Assembly: GCF_007752135.1 (NCBI RefSeq)
Contig: NZ_CP036298.1
Span: 2,170,001-2,234,000, forward strand
Direction: 5' to 3'
From: Aureliella helgolandensis
GTDB taxonomy: Bacteria > Planctomycetota > Planctomycetia > Pirellulales > Pirellulaceae
DNA length: 64,000 nt
The position numbers were made by a program, and so were the translations under genes. Each line of letters starts with the position of its first letter. Positions within the stretch are counted from its first letter, which is position 1. Below are positions 36,679-45,955 of this stretch, one piece after another. The notes below the pieces were generated by a model. That model saw only the letters and a list, made by a program, of their open reading frames with translations, had not been told where the DNA came from and made no database searches.

Positions 36679-38064
36679 CTAGACGCATGCGCAATCTCTA
36701 GTCGTGGAGGAGTCCTTTGTGGGCGGCGGAAGCTTGACATTAAGAGAGGTATGAAACGCTTGCGTGATCTGCATGAACGTTTTTTCGACAGATCGAAAAG
36801 CCGCAACGATCTCTGGATCAAAGTGCTGGCCCGAGCCCTTGTGGATAATGGAGGCTGCTTGCTCATGCGACATTGGCCGCTTGTACACTCGTGGGCTGAT
36901 CAGGGCGTCATAGACATCTGCGACAGCTACTATTCGAGCACTCAGCGGTATCAATTCTCCAGCAATTTGCATCGGATAGCCAGTTCCGTCAAACTTCTCA
37001 TGATGCCAAAGTGCAATCTCGTGTGCCATTGAGAGAAAATCGTCTTCACCAAGTTGTGTTTCGATGGCGTGTAAACATTCTGCGCCGAGTTGGGCGTGCG
37101 TCTCCATGATTGCGCGTTCTTCAGCATCGAACTTGCCCGGTTTCAAGAGCACCTTGTCCGGTATACCTACTTTGCCGATGTCATGCAGCGAAGACGCCAG
37201 TCCAAGCGTTTCAATGTAGTCCTTTGTAATGTCGCGATGAGTCTTTTGCAATTCTCGGGCTAGCAGCATCGAGAATACGCGAATCCGTTCCAAGTGCTCC
37301 CCGGTGTCCGTGTCTCTTGACTCTGCAAGTTTTGCCAGCCCAAAAATTACTGCGTTGCGGGTAGTCATGAGAGACTTTGTACGAGCCTTAACGAGATTGG
37401 CGAGATCCGCGTTTATAAGTGCCAGGCGATTTTCGTATCCTGAGACAATCCAGATACCACCAACCAAGACCACCAAACTTAGTAAACCGGCAACGACTGA
37501 TCCGCCCACTTGGATTGGCCATATAATACTGCTCGCCGCATGGAGTAGCCCCGCCTCGCGTTGATGCGCCAGTACTCGAATCCCCATGCTAGGTATGTCA
37601 TGTACTGCGATTAAGTGGTTGCCATCCGGCATCGTGGCCCACCCCATACCCTCCGCTTTCATGATGGGGGAAACTTGGCCCTTCGATTGATTTAAAGGAA
37701 TCATCGCGGGCGACATCATGTCAGGTACTGTTCGCAAGTCTGGGTGACAGAGAAGTCGTCCAGAATCACTTTCAATAATGCAGAGAAAGCCGTCGTTAGG
37801 GAGCGAGATACTCTCAACTAACGTTTGCACCCTTTCCCAGTTTTGGTGCCCTTTACTGGGAGCTTTAGGCTGTAACTGCAGAATTAAGCGTGCCATCTGG
37901 GCAGCGATTTGCTCGTTGTCCTTCATGACTTGAACGCGGACAATTCTCGTCACTTGGAGAAGTCCCCAATTCGCAAACAGGCTGACCCCTACAAGCGATA
38001 CTGCTAGCTGGAAGCCGACTAGCAGGATGATGAGCCAAGATTTTCGGCGAATGACTAGATTCAT
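36679..38064 (-). CDS. Membrane-bound HD-GYP phosphodiesterase
   Basis: 461 residues from the ATG at 38064, preceded by GGAG and GGGAA; a longer in-frame start at 38124 is possible. Two membrane segments (SWLIILLVGFQLAVSLV and VVAGLLSLVVLVGGIWIVS) flank a periplasmic sensor region of about 170 residues, probably Cache-like. The cytoplasmic half is an HD-GYP domain with intact metal ligands (SSLHDIGKVGIPD) and HHEKFDGTGYP. Such enzymes hydrolyse cyclic di-GMP. It probably couples an external signal to c-di-GMP turnover. No response-regulator receiver domain is present. Confidence 0.9.
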   Translation of the reverse strand: MNLVIRRKSWLIILLVGFQLAVSLVGVSLFANWGLLQVTRIVRVQVMKDNEQIAAQMARLILQLQPKAPSKGHQNWERVQTLVESISLPNDGFLCIIESDSGRLLCHPDLRTVPDMMSPAMIPLNQSKGQVSPIMKAEGMGWATMPDGNHLIAVHDIPSMGIRVLAHQREAGLLHAASSIIWPIQVGGSVVAGLLSLVVLVGGIWIVSGYENRLALINADLANLVKARTKSLMTTRNAVIFGLAKLAESRDTDTGEHLERIRVFSMLLARELQKTHRDITKDYIETLGLASSLHDIGKVGIPDKVLLKPGKFDAEERAIMETHAQLGAECLHAIETQLGEDDFLSMAHEIALWHHEKFDGTGYPMQIAGELIPLSARIVAVADVYDALISPRVYKRPMSHEQAASIIHKGSGQHFDPEIVAAFRSVEKTFMQITQAFHTSLNVKLPPPTKDSSTTRDCACV

Positions 38065-38334
38065 TACGGTTCCCGCTCCGGTTGGTCCACTCCACTTTGC
38101 AAGTCTGGGAAGCATAAGCCGCACGCGATGCTCAGGTCCGAATAGCCTGCGCCTTTAACCGCGATGGTAAAACGTGTGCAATCGACTGTAACGATTCATT
38201 GGATTGCATCGTGTAGGCAGGTCAATGAGTTGAAGGTTTGGCCAACTGATAACTGGAATTCACGAGAGTTGGGGCTCAGCGGTTCACTATTCCCATTCGC
38301 CCACGGCAACGACCTCGAAACGCCTCTTGGCCCT

Positions 38335-38445
38335 GGAGCTGAGGGCGAGCCAGTCGTTGAAGAGATGCTCTGCGAGAATTGCTGCGTTTGATCTTTGGTG
38401 CGGCTAACCGAGTGGAAACACTACGTTTACTACCGCTGTGGGGCC
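38335..38445 (+). pseudogene. Relic of the vWA protein C-terminus
   Basis: In a shifted frame the segment encodes ALRELLRLIFGAANRVETLR, which matches the last 30 codons of the vWA gene (ALQELLLLVFGAANRAEAMR, 36527-36602). A preceding GEPVV in another frame matches GESVV just upstream in the gene. It is a decayed tail of a duplicated vWA gene; the rest is gone, and the HD-GYP gene now lies between. Confidence 0.7.
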
Positions 38446-38467
38446 AGAGCTCTGTGGCTTCTGCGTT

Positions 38468-39916
38468 TCATTCTCTGGCGATATTCGAATTTGGAGCTAC
38501 TCTTAAGATTCTTATCAGGGCCGAGATGAACTGGGGAGCAAGCGGCAATTCCCGATGGGATGCGTTGACTCGGGTCACCGTCGTCCAGGGAATAGCGCAT
38601 CTAGCCGACGATATGTGTTGCTGGTCAGCAGGAAGGCTGCGGGCGGCCAATGCGCTGCGAAGTGTCGTGGTGTCGTCTCCAGCTTCATACGCGATAACTT
38701 TTAGCGTACATTTCCTGGGAACCATCTGCACAATCGAGGGTGTTTTCTCCTGGTCTCCGACGAAGAGATGCAATTCTGTTGTCGCCGGTAGTTGCCCTGG
38801 AATCTCCAGTGAGTGGCGAAACTGCGCCGCGCGGTAAAGACACTTGGCCAAGTGGTCTCTGGCTAGGGCACGGCGTTCTGCCGCATCGGCAACTTGTGGC
38901 AACAATTGCTGTAGCGAACGCTCGGCTTCATCCGCGACGATCCCCCATTGGTAAGCTTCCCAAGTGGCCGGGTCAAAAAGGTTGCGATTAACGTGCTGTC
39001 CAGCTGCATCCACCAGCGTACTCTGACTGTCACCAGGCAACAGTTGGTATACGCTAGGCATGGTTCCAAGAACTACGGGTGATTGGAACGGTACGAGTAT
39101 TGAAGGTTGATAGCCGTTAACCAGATCTCGTAGCGCTAAAACGGAGCCGGTATTCGGAGTGCCAACGAAAACCGCTTTCTCCACCTTTCTGCAGCCATTC
39201 CAGTCCAGGACGGGGAGCGATCCGTCGTTGGGAAGTTGTTGTCGACCGTAGCGCAAATAGTAGTGAGCCAACAGGCCGCCCATGGAATGAGCGACAATAT
39301 CGAATTTGATAGAGGGCTGCGCGATTCCGAAACGAACGGCATATTCGCGAGCGACGTAGTCGTCCTTCTCGGAAATGAAATCGTCGAGTAGCGCCGCATT
39401 TTCGCTGATGTCTCGCCGCCAATCGTAATCAAATTGGAAGCATGTGAAGTGTTCGGACTGCTCCGTATCCAAAACGCTGGGCTGTTTCGAATCTCGATAA
39501 CCGGCAATCCCAAGAGCTTGCATCAGCCCACCATAGGCTTCAACTTCAATCGGCAGCCCCGCAACCTTGAGGTCCAGGTGCGCAAGAGTGCCCGCGCTCC
39601 GCACGTTGTCCCGCAGGAGATTCAGTGGTACGCCGAACTCCATGGGATGAGCCATGCTGGTTGACGGAGACCTGCGTGTCCAAAACTGAAATCGTCGCAG
39701 AGTACCCCAGACAACTTGTTCGGAGTCTTCATCGACGAGCTTCGACCCCAGTATCCCGTGGATCACAATGACCGGGTTCTGTTCGACCTCTGGAGATCGA
39801 GCTAACCTGCCGCTGGGGGAACTCTGGGCAAGACAATGCTCAGATGCAAGGATAATTGATAAAACAGTCAGCCCAATACGCATTTGCATCGCGTCATGGT
39901 TGGGTAGAGAAAACAT
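38468..39916 (-). CDS. LCAT/PDAT-like alpha/beta hydrolase (lipase-like), secreted
   Basis: 482 residues with GGAAG five bases before the ATG. The signal peptide (IGLTVLSIILASEHCLA) is followed by an alpha/beta-hydrolase of the lecithin:cholesterol acyltransferase family: NPVIVIHGILGSKL (oxyanion region), FDYDWRRD, and the nucleophile elbow AHSMGG. A short FVGTPNTGS motif and FVGDQEKTPS may hold the Asp. Members act as phospholipases or acyltransferases on lipids. It is probably secreted into the periplasm or paryphoplasm. It is not in an obvious operon with neighbours. Confidence 0.8.
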   Translation of the reverse strand: MFSLPNHDAMQMRIGLTVLSIILASEHCLAQSSPSGRLARSPEVEQNPVIVIHGILGSKLVDEDSEQVVWGTLRRFQFWTRRSPSTSMAHPMEFGVPLNLLRDNVRSAGTLAHLDLKVAGLPIEVEAYGGLMQALGIAGYRDSKQPSVLDTEQSEHFTCFQFDYDWRRDISENAALLDDFISEKDDYVAREYAVRFGIAQPSIKFDIVAHSMGGLLAHYYLRYGRQQLPNDGSLPVLDWNGCRKVEKAVFVGTPNTGSVLALRDLVNGYQPSILVPFQSPVVLGTMPSVYQLLPGDSQSTLVDAAGQHVNRNLFDPATWEAYQWGIVADEAERSLQQLLPQVADAAERRALARDHLAKCLYRAAQFRHSLEIPGQLPATTELHLFVGDQEKTPSIVQMVPRKCTLKVIAYEAGDDTTTLRSALAARSLPADQQHISSARCAIPWTTVTRVNASHRELPLAPQFISALIRILRVAPNSNIARE

Positions 39917-39955
39917 CGAATCTTCCTTGATTTGACTCGCCGCAACTAAGGCGAT

Positions 39956-40516
39956 CTATACTGCTGAATGCTTTGGCTCTGCACTTTCCGGCGCGAGTCG
40001 ATCCAATTGCTGCGGAAGTTCTCTCTGAGGGACAACTGCCGAATCACTGGCAACTCGTCGCTGCCAAACTCTACTGCTTATGGGCAGCGTTATTCCAAGA
40101 AGCGTCAACTGAACCAGTGGCCAATCAATCGCGATTGCGACAGCAAACCCACACCGTTGCCAGATATACGAGCGCGACCAATCGCCTGAATTGGGCAACC
40201 AAACGAGCCATTGCCAAGCGACAATAGAGGTAACTCCGAGCACGCCGACGGTCACAAGAGTGCCACCCAACCTACGAACTGCTTGGGGACTGAGGCCGAT
40301 TCGCCCAGGAAGATAGAGCAGCGGCGGTCCCAACACCGCAAGCCAGCCGATATGCATGGCCAAAAGAGCGCCGGTTGCTGGGCCGCAGCCCCAGGGGCCG
40401 CATATGGTGTGCTCATCAGCCACCGCCAGATTCTGTAGCGAAATCGCACCATACACGGCCACTCCCCAAAGCAGAGGCAGTCCAAGCAGTTCAAAATTCC
40501 GTAGCATTCCTCGCAT
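39956..40516 (-). CDS. Membrane protein of unknown function
   Basis: 186 residues from the ATG at 40516, preceded by GAGGGGAG; the upstream extension of the open frame is not credible. Four to five hydrophobic segments are seen, with an extracellular-type loop CGPWGCGPA near residue 45. The paired cysteines in that loop could form a disulphide or hold a metal. The C-terminus is polar. No family match comes to mind. The gene lies 200 bases from the MerA-like gene on the same strand. Confidence 0.65.
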   Translation of the reverse strand: MRGMLRNFELLGLPLLWGVAVYGAISLQNLAVADEHTICGPWGCGPATGALLAMHIGWLAVLGPPLLYLPGRIGLSPQAVRRLGGTLVTVGVLGVTSIVAWQWLVWLPNSGDWSRSYIWQRCGFAVAIAIDWPLVQLTLLGITLPISSRVWQRRVASDSAVVPQRELPQQLDRLAPESAEPKHSAV

Positions 40517-40726
40517 GGTCTCCCCTCTCAATTGGATTATGTCGCAATCGGCTAAGCCTCCTGCCGCACCAAGTCTTGCTTGAGTGCGCATTCGGATTGC
40601 GGGTTGTCGGTCGACCGGCTTGGTAGCAATTCGCTTCGCAAGATTTTTACGCAACTCGGAGCGGTAGGACCACTGAGTCTGGCGGCTTAGAGATGTTGCT
40701 CTTCCGTCCAAGCATCGATTCCTTGT

Positions 40727-42241
40727 CTACCTGGTCCAGGTAAGCCACTTGCTAAATAGTGACTTCACAAAGGGCGTTAGCTTAGTTCGATTGAATTGAT
40801 CGCCGAGTTTTCGGATGGCTTCAGCTTGCGTCGGATACGGGTGGATCGTAGACGCGATTGTCCCGAGCCCAATTCGGTTAGTCATCGCCAGAGTCACCTC
40901 CGATATCAAGTCGCCCGCTGAGCGCGCAACGATCGTTGCGCCGACGATCTGATCCGTTCCTTTCTTCACGTGAATTTTGACAAAGCCGTTTTCTTCACTC
41001 TCCAAGATGGCTCGGTCCACCTCCTGAAAGTTTTGGACGTAGGTGTCAATTTCGACGCCCTTCTCCTTTGCCTGATGTTCGTAAAGACCGACGTGTGCGA
41101 TTTCAGGCGAGGTGTAAGTCGACCAGGGGATCACCAACGAACTGGCCTTCTTCCGACCTTTAAAAAGAGCATTCTGGATGACGATGCGCGCCATGAAGTC
41201 AGCTGCGTGCGTGAATTGATACGGCGAACAAACGTCTCCCGCTGCGTAGATCATCGGATTGGTGGTTTGCAAGCGATCGTTGACGGTGATGCCCTTTTTA
41301 TGAAACTCGACCCCGACGGTCTCTAGATTGAGATTGTCGACGTTGGGAGCTCGTCCCACGGAAACGAGTAGTTGATCTACCGGCTCGTCGTAAACGGTTC
41401 CGTGAGACTCGACAGACAATCGTATCCCCTTGTCGTTTCTGATAGCTAACTGCTTGCCGCAACAGAGGAGTTTGACACCATCGCGAAGCATCGACGTTTG
41501 TACGATCTCGGCAGCATCGCGGTCTTCGCGAGGTAGAATGCCGTGTTCCGATTCGACCACAAATACCTCAGCCCCAAGCTGCGCGAACGTCTGCGCCATC
41601 TCACAGCCGATGGGGCCGGCGCCAATGACTCCCAGGCGTTTGGGAAGTTCTGTCAACGAAAACAGATTTTCGTTCGTTAGGTAATCGACAGTGTCTAGGC
41701 CAGGAATAGGGGGGGCGGCGGCGCGCGCGCCTGACGCGATTACCGCCCGCTTGAACTTGAGCGTTGTCCCGTTCACATCCACTGTGCTGGAGTCGACAAA
41801 GCTGGCCTGACCGAAAAAGACGTCGATGCCAAGCTTTCTGAACCGTTCTGCCGAGTCGTTGGGACTAATTTGGGCTCGCAAGCGACGCAGCCGCTCCATG
41901 ACAGCCGAAAAATCGACGTCGGCAGCGTCTGTTCCACGCACCCCAAATCCCGCTGCATGCCGCGCCGACGCAGCAACTCGGCCGGCGCTTATTAGGGCTT
42001 TGGATGGCACGCAGCCAACATTGAGACAATCGCCACCCATGAGACCACGTTCGATGAGGGCGACCTTAGCGCCCAGTCCTGCTGCTCCGGCGGCGGTCAC
42101 TAGTCCAGCTGTTCCCGCGCCGATCACCACGAGATTATAACGTCCTGTTGGAGTGGGATTGGTCCATTCCAGCGGATGGACATTTGCTTGAAGTGCTTGG
42201 TTCAATTCATCAAGTGGTTCAAGCTGCTGTAGATAGCTCAT
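40727..42241 (-). CDS. MerA-like FAD-dependent disulphide oxidoreductase
   Basis: 504 residues of the class-I pyridine nucleotide-disulphide oxidoreductase family. It has an FAD-binding motif VIGAGTAGLVTA, a redox-active disulphide in GGDCLNVGCVPSK, an NAD(P) motif GVIGAGPIGCEMA and an interface domain with HPYPTQAE. It resembles mercuric reductase but lacks the N-terminal mercury-binding domain and the C-terminal vicinal cysteines that bind Hg(II), so mercury reduction is unlikely. This branch is commonly adjacent to a TVP38/TMEM64 protein, as here (80-base gap). A redox role in metalloid or thiol metabolism is plausible, but the substrate is not known. Confidence 0.9.
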   Translation of the reverse strand: MSYLQQLEPLDELNQALQANVHPLEWTNPTPTGRYNLVVIGAGTAGLVTAAGAAGLGAKVALIERGLMGGDCLNVGCVPSKALISAGRVAASARHAAGFGVRGTDAADVDFSAVMERLRRLRAQISPNDSAERFRKLGIDVFFGQASFVDSSTVDVNGTTLKFKRAVIASGARAAAPPIPGLDTVDYLTNENLFSLTELPKRLGVIGAGPIGCEMAQTFAQLGAEVFVVESEHGILPREDRDAAEIVQTSMLRDGVKLLCCGKQLAIRNDKGIRLSVESHGTVYDEPVDQLLVSVGRAPNVDNLNLETVGVEFHKKGITVNDRLQTTNPMIYAAGDVCSPYQFTHAADFMARIVIQNALFKGRKKASSLVIPWSTYTSPEIAHVGLYEHQAKEKGVEIDTYVQNFQEVDRAILESEENGFVKIHVKKGTDQIVGATIVARSAGDLISEVTLAMTNRIGLGTIASTIHPYPTQAEAIRKLGDQFNRTKLTPFVKSLFSKWLTWTR

Positions 42242-42320
42242 GGTTTCTCACTAGTGGTGTTGGTCGATCACGAAAATGTTTTTTAGATCTGAGCTGAAGA
42301 GTGCCAGCTCAATACGCGTT

Positions 42321-43145
42321 CTATAGGCTTGGCGTGCCGGGGCTGCCGGCTTCGGACAGAAGTTGTGCGTCGGCAGCGCGCTCGGCATCTAAATCTTCGG
42401 CGCAGCAGGTACACGGATAGGCCTGAAGCAGAGTGACAGCTTTCTTGATGGCGAGGGGCAGAATACCCAAGATGGCGAATGCCAGCAGCATTTGCCAGCT
42501 GAGAATACCACCTACCCCATTGTCGGCGAGGCTTTGTAGGCTGGGGACCGTCGAACCGGCATACACATAGGCTGCGGTGCCCGGCAACATGCCAAGCTGG
42601 CTAACCCACCAAAACGTTGCTGCGCGAACTTTGGTCAGCCCCATAACGGCGTTGATGACAAAGAATGGTACGGCTGGTACGAGTCTGAGCGTGAACAAGT
42701 AGAACGCGCCTTCGCGTTCAAACACTTCGTCGATGCGACTAAGTCGCTCTTGCATTCTGTGTTGAATCCAATCCCGCAGAAGGTATCGACTGATCAAAAA
42801 GGCAACCATTGCCCCGCCTGTGGAACCAATGCTGACGACCAGCAAGCCTTCCCAAAAACCGAAATACCATCCGCAGACTAACGTTAACACCGATGCCCCC
42901 GGCAGAGACAAACCTGCCACGGCAACGTATACCGCCAGTGCCACGATCGCCGTAATCACTGGGAAATCAACTTGCCAAACGCGCATTTGCGTTTCCTGGC
43001 TGGCTAAATACTCCAACGAAAGAACGTCGCGTAGAAGCCAGTAAAGGGAACCGCCAACCCCCGCCACAGCTGCTAGCAAAAGGGGTTTCTTCAACCAGCC
43101 ACTGCTTTGCTGAAGGCCATGGGAATGCTGTGTTTCGTCGACCAT
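42321..43145 (-). CDS. TVP38/TMEM64 (VTT domain) membrane protein
   Basis: 274 residues from the ATG at 43145; the TTG upstream at 43157 is less likely. Six or seven membrane segments carry the VTT/SNARE-associated core: LSLPGASVLTLVCGWYFGF, GSTGGAMVAFLISRYL and the FxLRLxPxxPFFxxN motif (FTLRLVPAVPFFVIN). Vicinal cysteines (TCCAEDLDAE) follow the last helix. Members are DedA-like transporters or scramblases of unclear substrate. The gene is operonic with the MerA-like oxidoreductase, a frequent pair in bacteria. Confidence 0.9.
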   Translation of the reverse strand: MVDETQHSHGLQQSSGWLKKPLLLAAVAGVGGSLYWLLRDVLSLEYLASQETQMRVWQVDFPVITAIVALAVYVAVAGLSLPGASVLTLVCGWYFGFWEGLLVVSIGSTGGAMVAFLISRYLLRDWIQHRMQERLSRIDEVFEREGAFYLFTLRLVPAVPFFVINAVMGLTKVRAATFWWVSQLGMLPGTAAYVYAGSTVPSLQSLADNGVGGILSWQMLLAFAILGILPLAIKKAVTLLQAYPCTCCAEDLDAERAADAQLLSEAGSPGTPSL

Positions 43146-43513
43146 AGTGCTGTCCAATCAATTCGCAGGAAATTTCTGGTCCCAAATCGTTTGTGTATTC
43201 AAACGTCGGACCTAGCCCTGTTTCCTTACAACTGAGTGGCAATTTGATATGTGCTTTATGCCAAAATGGCTGAGCATTCCCCGACGCACTGGGAATTTCG
43301 TGTACGTAGAGGTTGTTGGACGCAACGCCAAGAATTTTCTGAAGTTATCCGTAAGGTCATTCCCTCCAATCCGACAGATTCTCTGGTGACTGCTTCGGAT
43401 GTGAGCGATCACACTGAGCCAGAAGCAAGCGATCCGTACTATTCCGGTCGAATCGTGACTGGAAAGTTCTGGGGTTCCCTTGTGTTCCCCAATAATGCGA
43501 TGGATGAGGCAAG

Positions 43514-44365
43514 ATGGAGAATCAAATGGTTAGAACGGATTTTTTTCGGCGAATGACAGTCGGCTGTTTAGTTGGAATCTGCGGCTTGGGGATGATGTCG
43601 TTGCAAGCCGATGCAAAAGATATCCAAATAGGTGTAAACGTGGCTGCTGCACAGCAGTTGCCCTTGAATCGTATTGACCACTCCGCCTGGAACGGATTGC
43701 TGAACAAGTACGTTGACGAGAGCGGGATGGTCCATTATGCAGCCTGGAAGCAGTCCGCCGAGGATCTGCAAACCTTGGACGGGTATCTGCAGTTGCTGTC
43801 GTATTCCAATAGTCAGGGGAGCCGCGAAGAAAAGCTTGCGTTTTGGATCAACGCTTACAATGCGGTAACGATCAAAGGCATTTTGAACGAGTATCCAACA
43901 TCAAGCATTCGAAACCATACCGCAAAGTTGTTTGGATACAACATTTGGAAGAATCTGAAGCTGATCGTGGGCGGCAAGCCAATCTCGCTTGACGACATGG
44001 AGCATCAGGTGCTTCGGAAAATGGGCGAGCCTAGGATTCACTTTGCCATAGTCTGTGCGTCCATCGGTTGTCCGCGCCTGCTCAATGAAGCCTACATTGC
44101 TGAGCGTCTTGATGCGCAGTTGACGCTGAATGCAAAAGCCTTTTTCGCCGACCCGAGTAAGTTTCGTTTCGACGCAACGCGCAGTACGTTTTTTATCTCT
44201 CCCATCCTCGATTGGTTCGGCGAAGACTTCGGCAGCTCTCCTGGAACGCAGCTCCAGAAAATCTCCGGCTGGTTACCAGATATTACATCTCAGCAAGCTG
44301 CGTCTACCGGTAGAGGTAAGATGGCGTTCATGGACTATGACTGGGGGTTAAACGATCGCAAATAG
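43514..44365 (+). CDS. DUF547 protein, exported (copy 2)
   Basis: 283 residues with GAGG five bases before the ATG. A signal peptide (CLVGICGLGMMSLQADA) is followed by the DUF547 core: LLNKYVDESGMVHYAAW, EEKLAFWINAYNAVTIK, RIHFAIVCASIGCPRLLN, and a C-terminal MDYDWGLND. It is about 35-40% similar to copy 1 at 32702 but has a cleavable signal in place of an anchor. DUF547 genes often accompany TVP38/MerA-like pairs and arsenosugar genes, and the gene is divergent from that pair here. Function unproven. Confidence 0.9.
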   Translation: MENQMVRTDFFRRMTVGCLVGICGLGMMSLQADAKDIQIGVNVAAAQQLPLNRIDHSAWNGLLNKYVDESGMVHYAAWKQSAEDLQTLDGYLQLLSYSNSQGSREEKLAFWINAYNAVTIKGILNEYPTSSIRNHTAKLFGYNIWKNLKLIVGGKPISLDDMEHQVLRKMGEPRIHFAIVCASIGCPRLLNEAYIAERLDAQLTLNAKAFFADPSKFRFDATRSTFFISPILDWFGEDFGSSPGTQLQKISGWLPDITSQQAASTGRGKMAFMDYDWGLNDRK

Positions 44366-44542
44366 TTTGCTGGAAAACCCAGGTGAATGTGAGTTCCGGC
44401 ACAATCGGAGTGAATCGGTTGTGCCGATGAGAAGGATGGAACCAACTCAAACGATGACGTTGTATCAATTGCAAACGTGCAATCTGCGAGTAAAGGCAGT
44501 TGCATTTGCTACTGAGACGCGTCGCCATCGAAAAGGGATTTT

Positions 44543-44809
44543 ATGACTAATAAGCAAGTGCTCGCAGCAAGTCTTCTGGTAATCGGCACAAGCGTTATGT
44601 TTGTGGGATGTCAGCATCAACGTGGTTGTGTCGGTGGAAGTTGCGCTGCTCCTTCCTATGGCACTCCTGCCTATGGCGCAATGTCTGCCCCTGCATCTAC
44701 GAGCTACGGATCGCCCGATACGTACTCGGACAGTGCGCAGGCTCACGCGGCGCCGAGTGGTTCTGGGACTCGCTCAGCTCCCATCATGCAAGGTTCTGGC
44801 TCGAGGTAG
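44543..44809 (+). CDS. Small lipoprotein, Ser/Ala/Pro/Tyr-rich
   Basis: 88 residues: a signal peptide ending in lipobox MFVGC followed by a Cys/Gly motif (RGCVGGSC) and a low-complexity tail rich in Ser, Ala, Pro, Tyr. It has no enzyme motif. Composition resembles the secreted protein at 25102-25476. A possible small gene follows after five bases. Confidence 0.65.
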   Translation: MTNKQVLAASLLVIGTSVMFVGCQHQRGCVGGSCAAPSYGTPAYGAMSAPASTSYGSPDTYSDSAQAHAAPSGSGTRSAPIMQGSGSR

Positions 44810-44814
44810 ATTAC

Positions 44815-45069
44815 GTGGTAAATCGAAGACAATTCTGGAGCGTTATGTGGTTGCTGGCGATCGGTACTGGGCTGGTTTGCAATTGGAAATTGAACGTTCC
44901 ATCGCAGATTCGTGAGCCGACTCGTCAAGCAGTAGACCTCCCTAAGCCTGCTGCCGTAGTTCCTCCCCATGAGCAGCAGTCGGCTGGTTGGGTGTTTGGC
45001 AGGCTGATTGGCTTTCCCGGTGCGGATCGCCCCGCACTGGGGAGGCCGCAGTTTGGATTGCCCCAGTGA
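44815..45069 (+). CDS. Possible small exported protein
   Basis: 84 codons from the GTG at 44815, five bases after the lipoprotein stop. A hydrophobic N-terminus (FWSVMWLLAIGTGLVC) is followed by a Pro-rich, Gln-containing tail. No family is recognised; support is the position, the signal-like start and the absence of another gene in this gap. Confidence 0.4.
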   Translation: MVNRRQFWSVMWLLAIGTGLVCNWKLNVPSQIREPTRQAVDLPKPAAVVPPHEQQSAGWVFGRLIGFPGADRPALGRPQFGLPQ

Positions 45070-45115
45070 AGCGTTCTTTGATTGAGTCGACCGATGGCAA
45101 GCACCGAGGGCCCGT

Positions 45116-45955
45116 ATGATCATGAATTTAGAAGCAAATTCTTCTTCCCAGTGTAGATTGCCTAACTCCGAAAACGATGCGATGCTGCGCCAAACCGTCG
45201 TGATCATACCGGCTCGTAACGAGGAGTCGTCGATTGGCTTGGTGCTCGCAGACTTACCCCCTGTTGCAATAGTAATTGTCGTAAACAATGGCTCTACCGA
45301 CTCGACACGGTCCATTGCGCAACAGGCAGGTGCCTTTGTGGTCGATGAGGACATGGCCGGCTATGGTCGTGCCTGTCGTCGCGGCTTGTACGCGCTTAAA
45401 ACTTTTATCAACCGAAGTAGTCGAGAGAACCGCGGTGCTGGCGAGCCTGTCGATTCTCCACGACTCAGCGAGCCGATTCGATATGTCGTATTCTTGGACG
45501 CCGATTACAGTGATCACCCCGAATTGTTGCCCGAACTCGTAAAGCCGATTCATCAGGGGCGAGCTGATTTCGTGCTTGGCTCTCGGCTATTGGGCCGCAG
45601 GGAACCGGGAGCAATGCCGGTGCAAAGTGTCCTGGGAAACAAGTTGGCATGCTTCCTAATACGGATTGTCTGGGGAGGGCGTTATACGGATCTCGGCCCT
45701 TTTCGAGCGATTGCCCTGGAACGCCTCAACATTCTGCAGATGAAGGACACGAACTTCGGTTGGACCGTAGAAATGCAAATCAAGGCGGTTCAACACCGTC
45801 TGCGAACGCTCGAAATCCCTGTGCCGTATCGCCGTCGTATCGGTACAAGTAAGATCAGCGGGACAATCTCTGGAACATTCCGAGCCGGTTACAAAATCCT
45901 GTACACAATTGGCAAGTACGCACTGCTGCGTTCTCCAGGCCGTTTGCCGTCGTAA
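45116..45955 (+). CDS. Family 2 glycosyltransferase
   Basis: 279 residues. GT-A fold motifs: VVIIPARNEESSIG near residue 28, NNGSTDST, and the metal-binding DADYSDHP (DxD) near 130. The following RADFVLGSRLLGRR and the late GWTVEMQIKA are typical of dolichol-phosphate mannosyltransferase-like bacterial GT2 enzymes. There is no membrane domain. Such genes occur with TIGR04282/TIGR04283-like enzymes in arsenosugar and other sugar clusters; this one lies one kilobase upstream of the arsenosugar module on the same strand, so a role there is possible but unproven. Confidence 0.88.
   Translation: MIMNLEANSSSQCRLPNSENDAMLRQTVVIIPARNEESSIGLVLADLPPVAIVIVVNNGSTDSTRSIAQQAGAFVVDEDMAGYGRACRRGLYALKTFINRSSRENRGAGEPVDSPRLSEPIRYVVFLDADYSDHPELLPELVKPIHQGRADFVLGSRLLGRREPGAMPVQSVLGNKLACFLIRIVWGGRYTDLGPFRAIALERLNILQMKDTNFGWTVEMQIKAVQHRLRTLEIPVPYRRRIGTSKISGTISGTFRAGYKILYTIGKYALLRSPGRLPS

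Noticed and set aside
40727-42241. True mercuric reductase
   Set aside because: It lacks the N-terminal HMA domain and the C-terminal vicinal cysteines needed for Hg(II).
43251-43556. Plus-strand open frame of 101 codons before the second DUF547 gene
   Set aside because: It overlaps the well-supported DUF547 start (good Shine-Dalgarno) and has no recognisable sequence.
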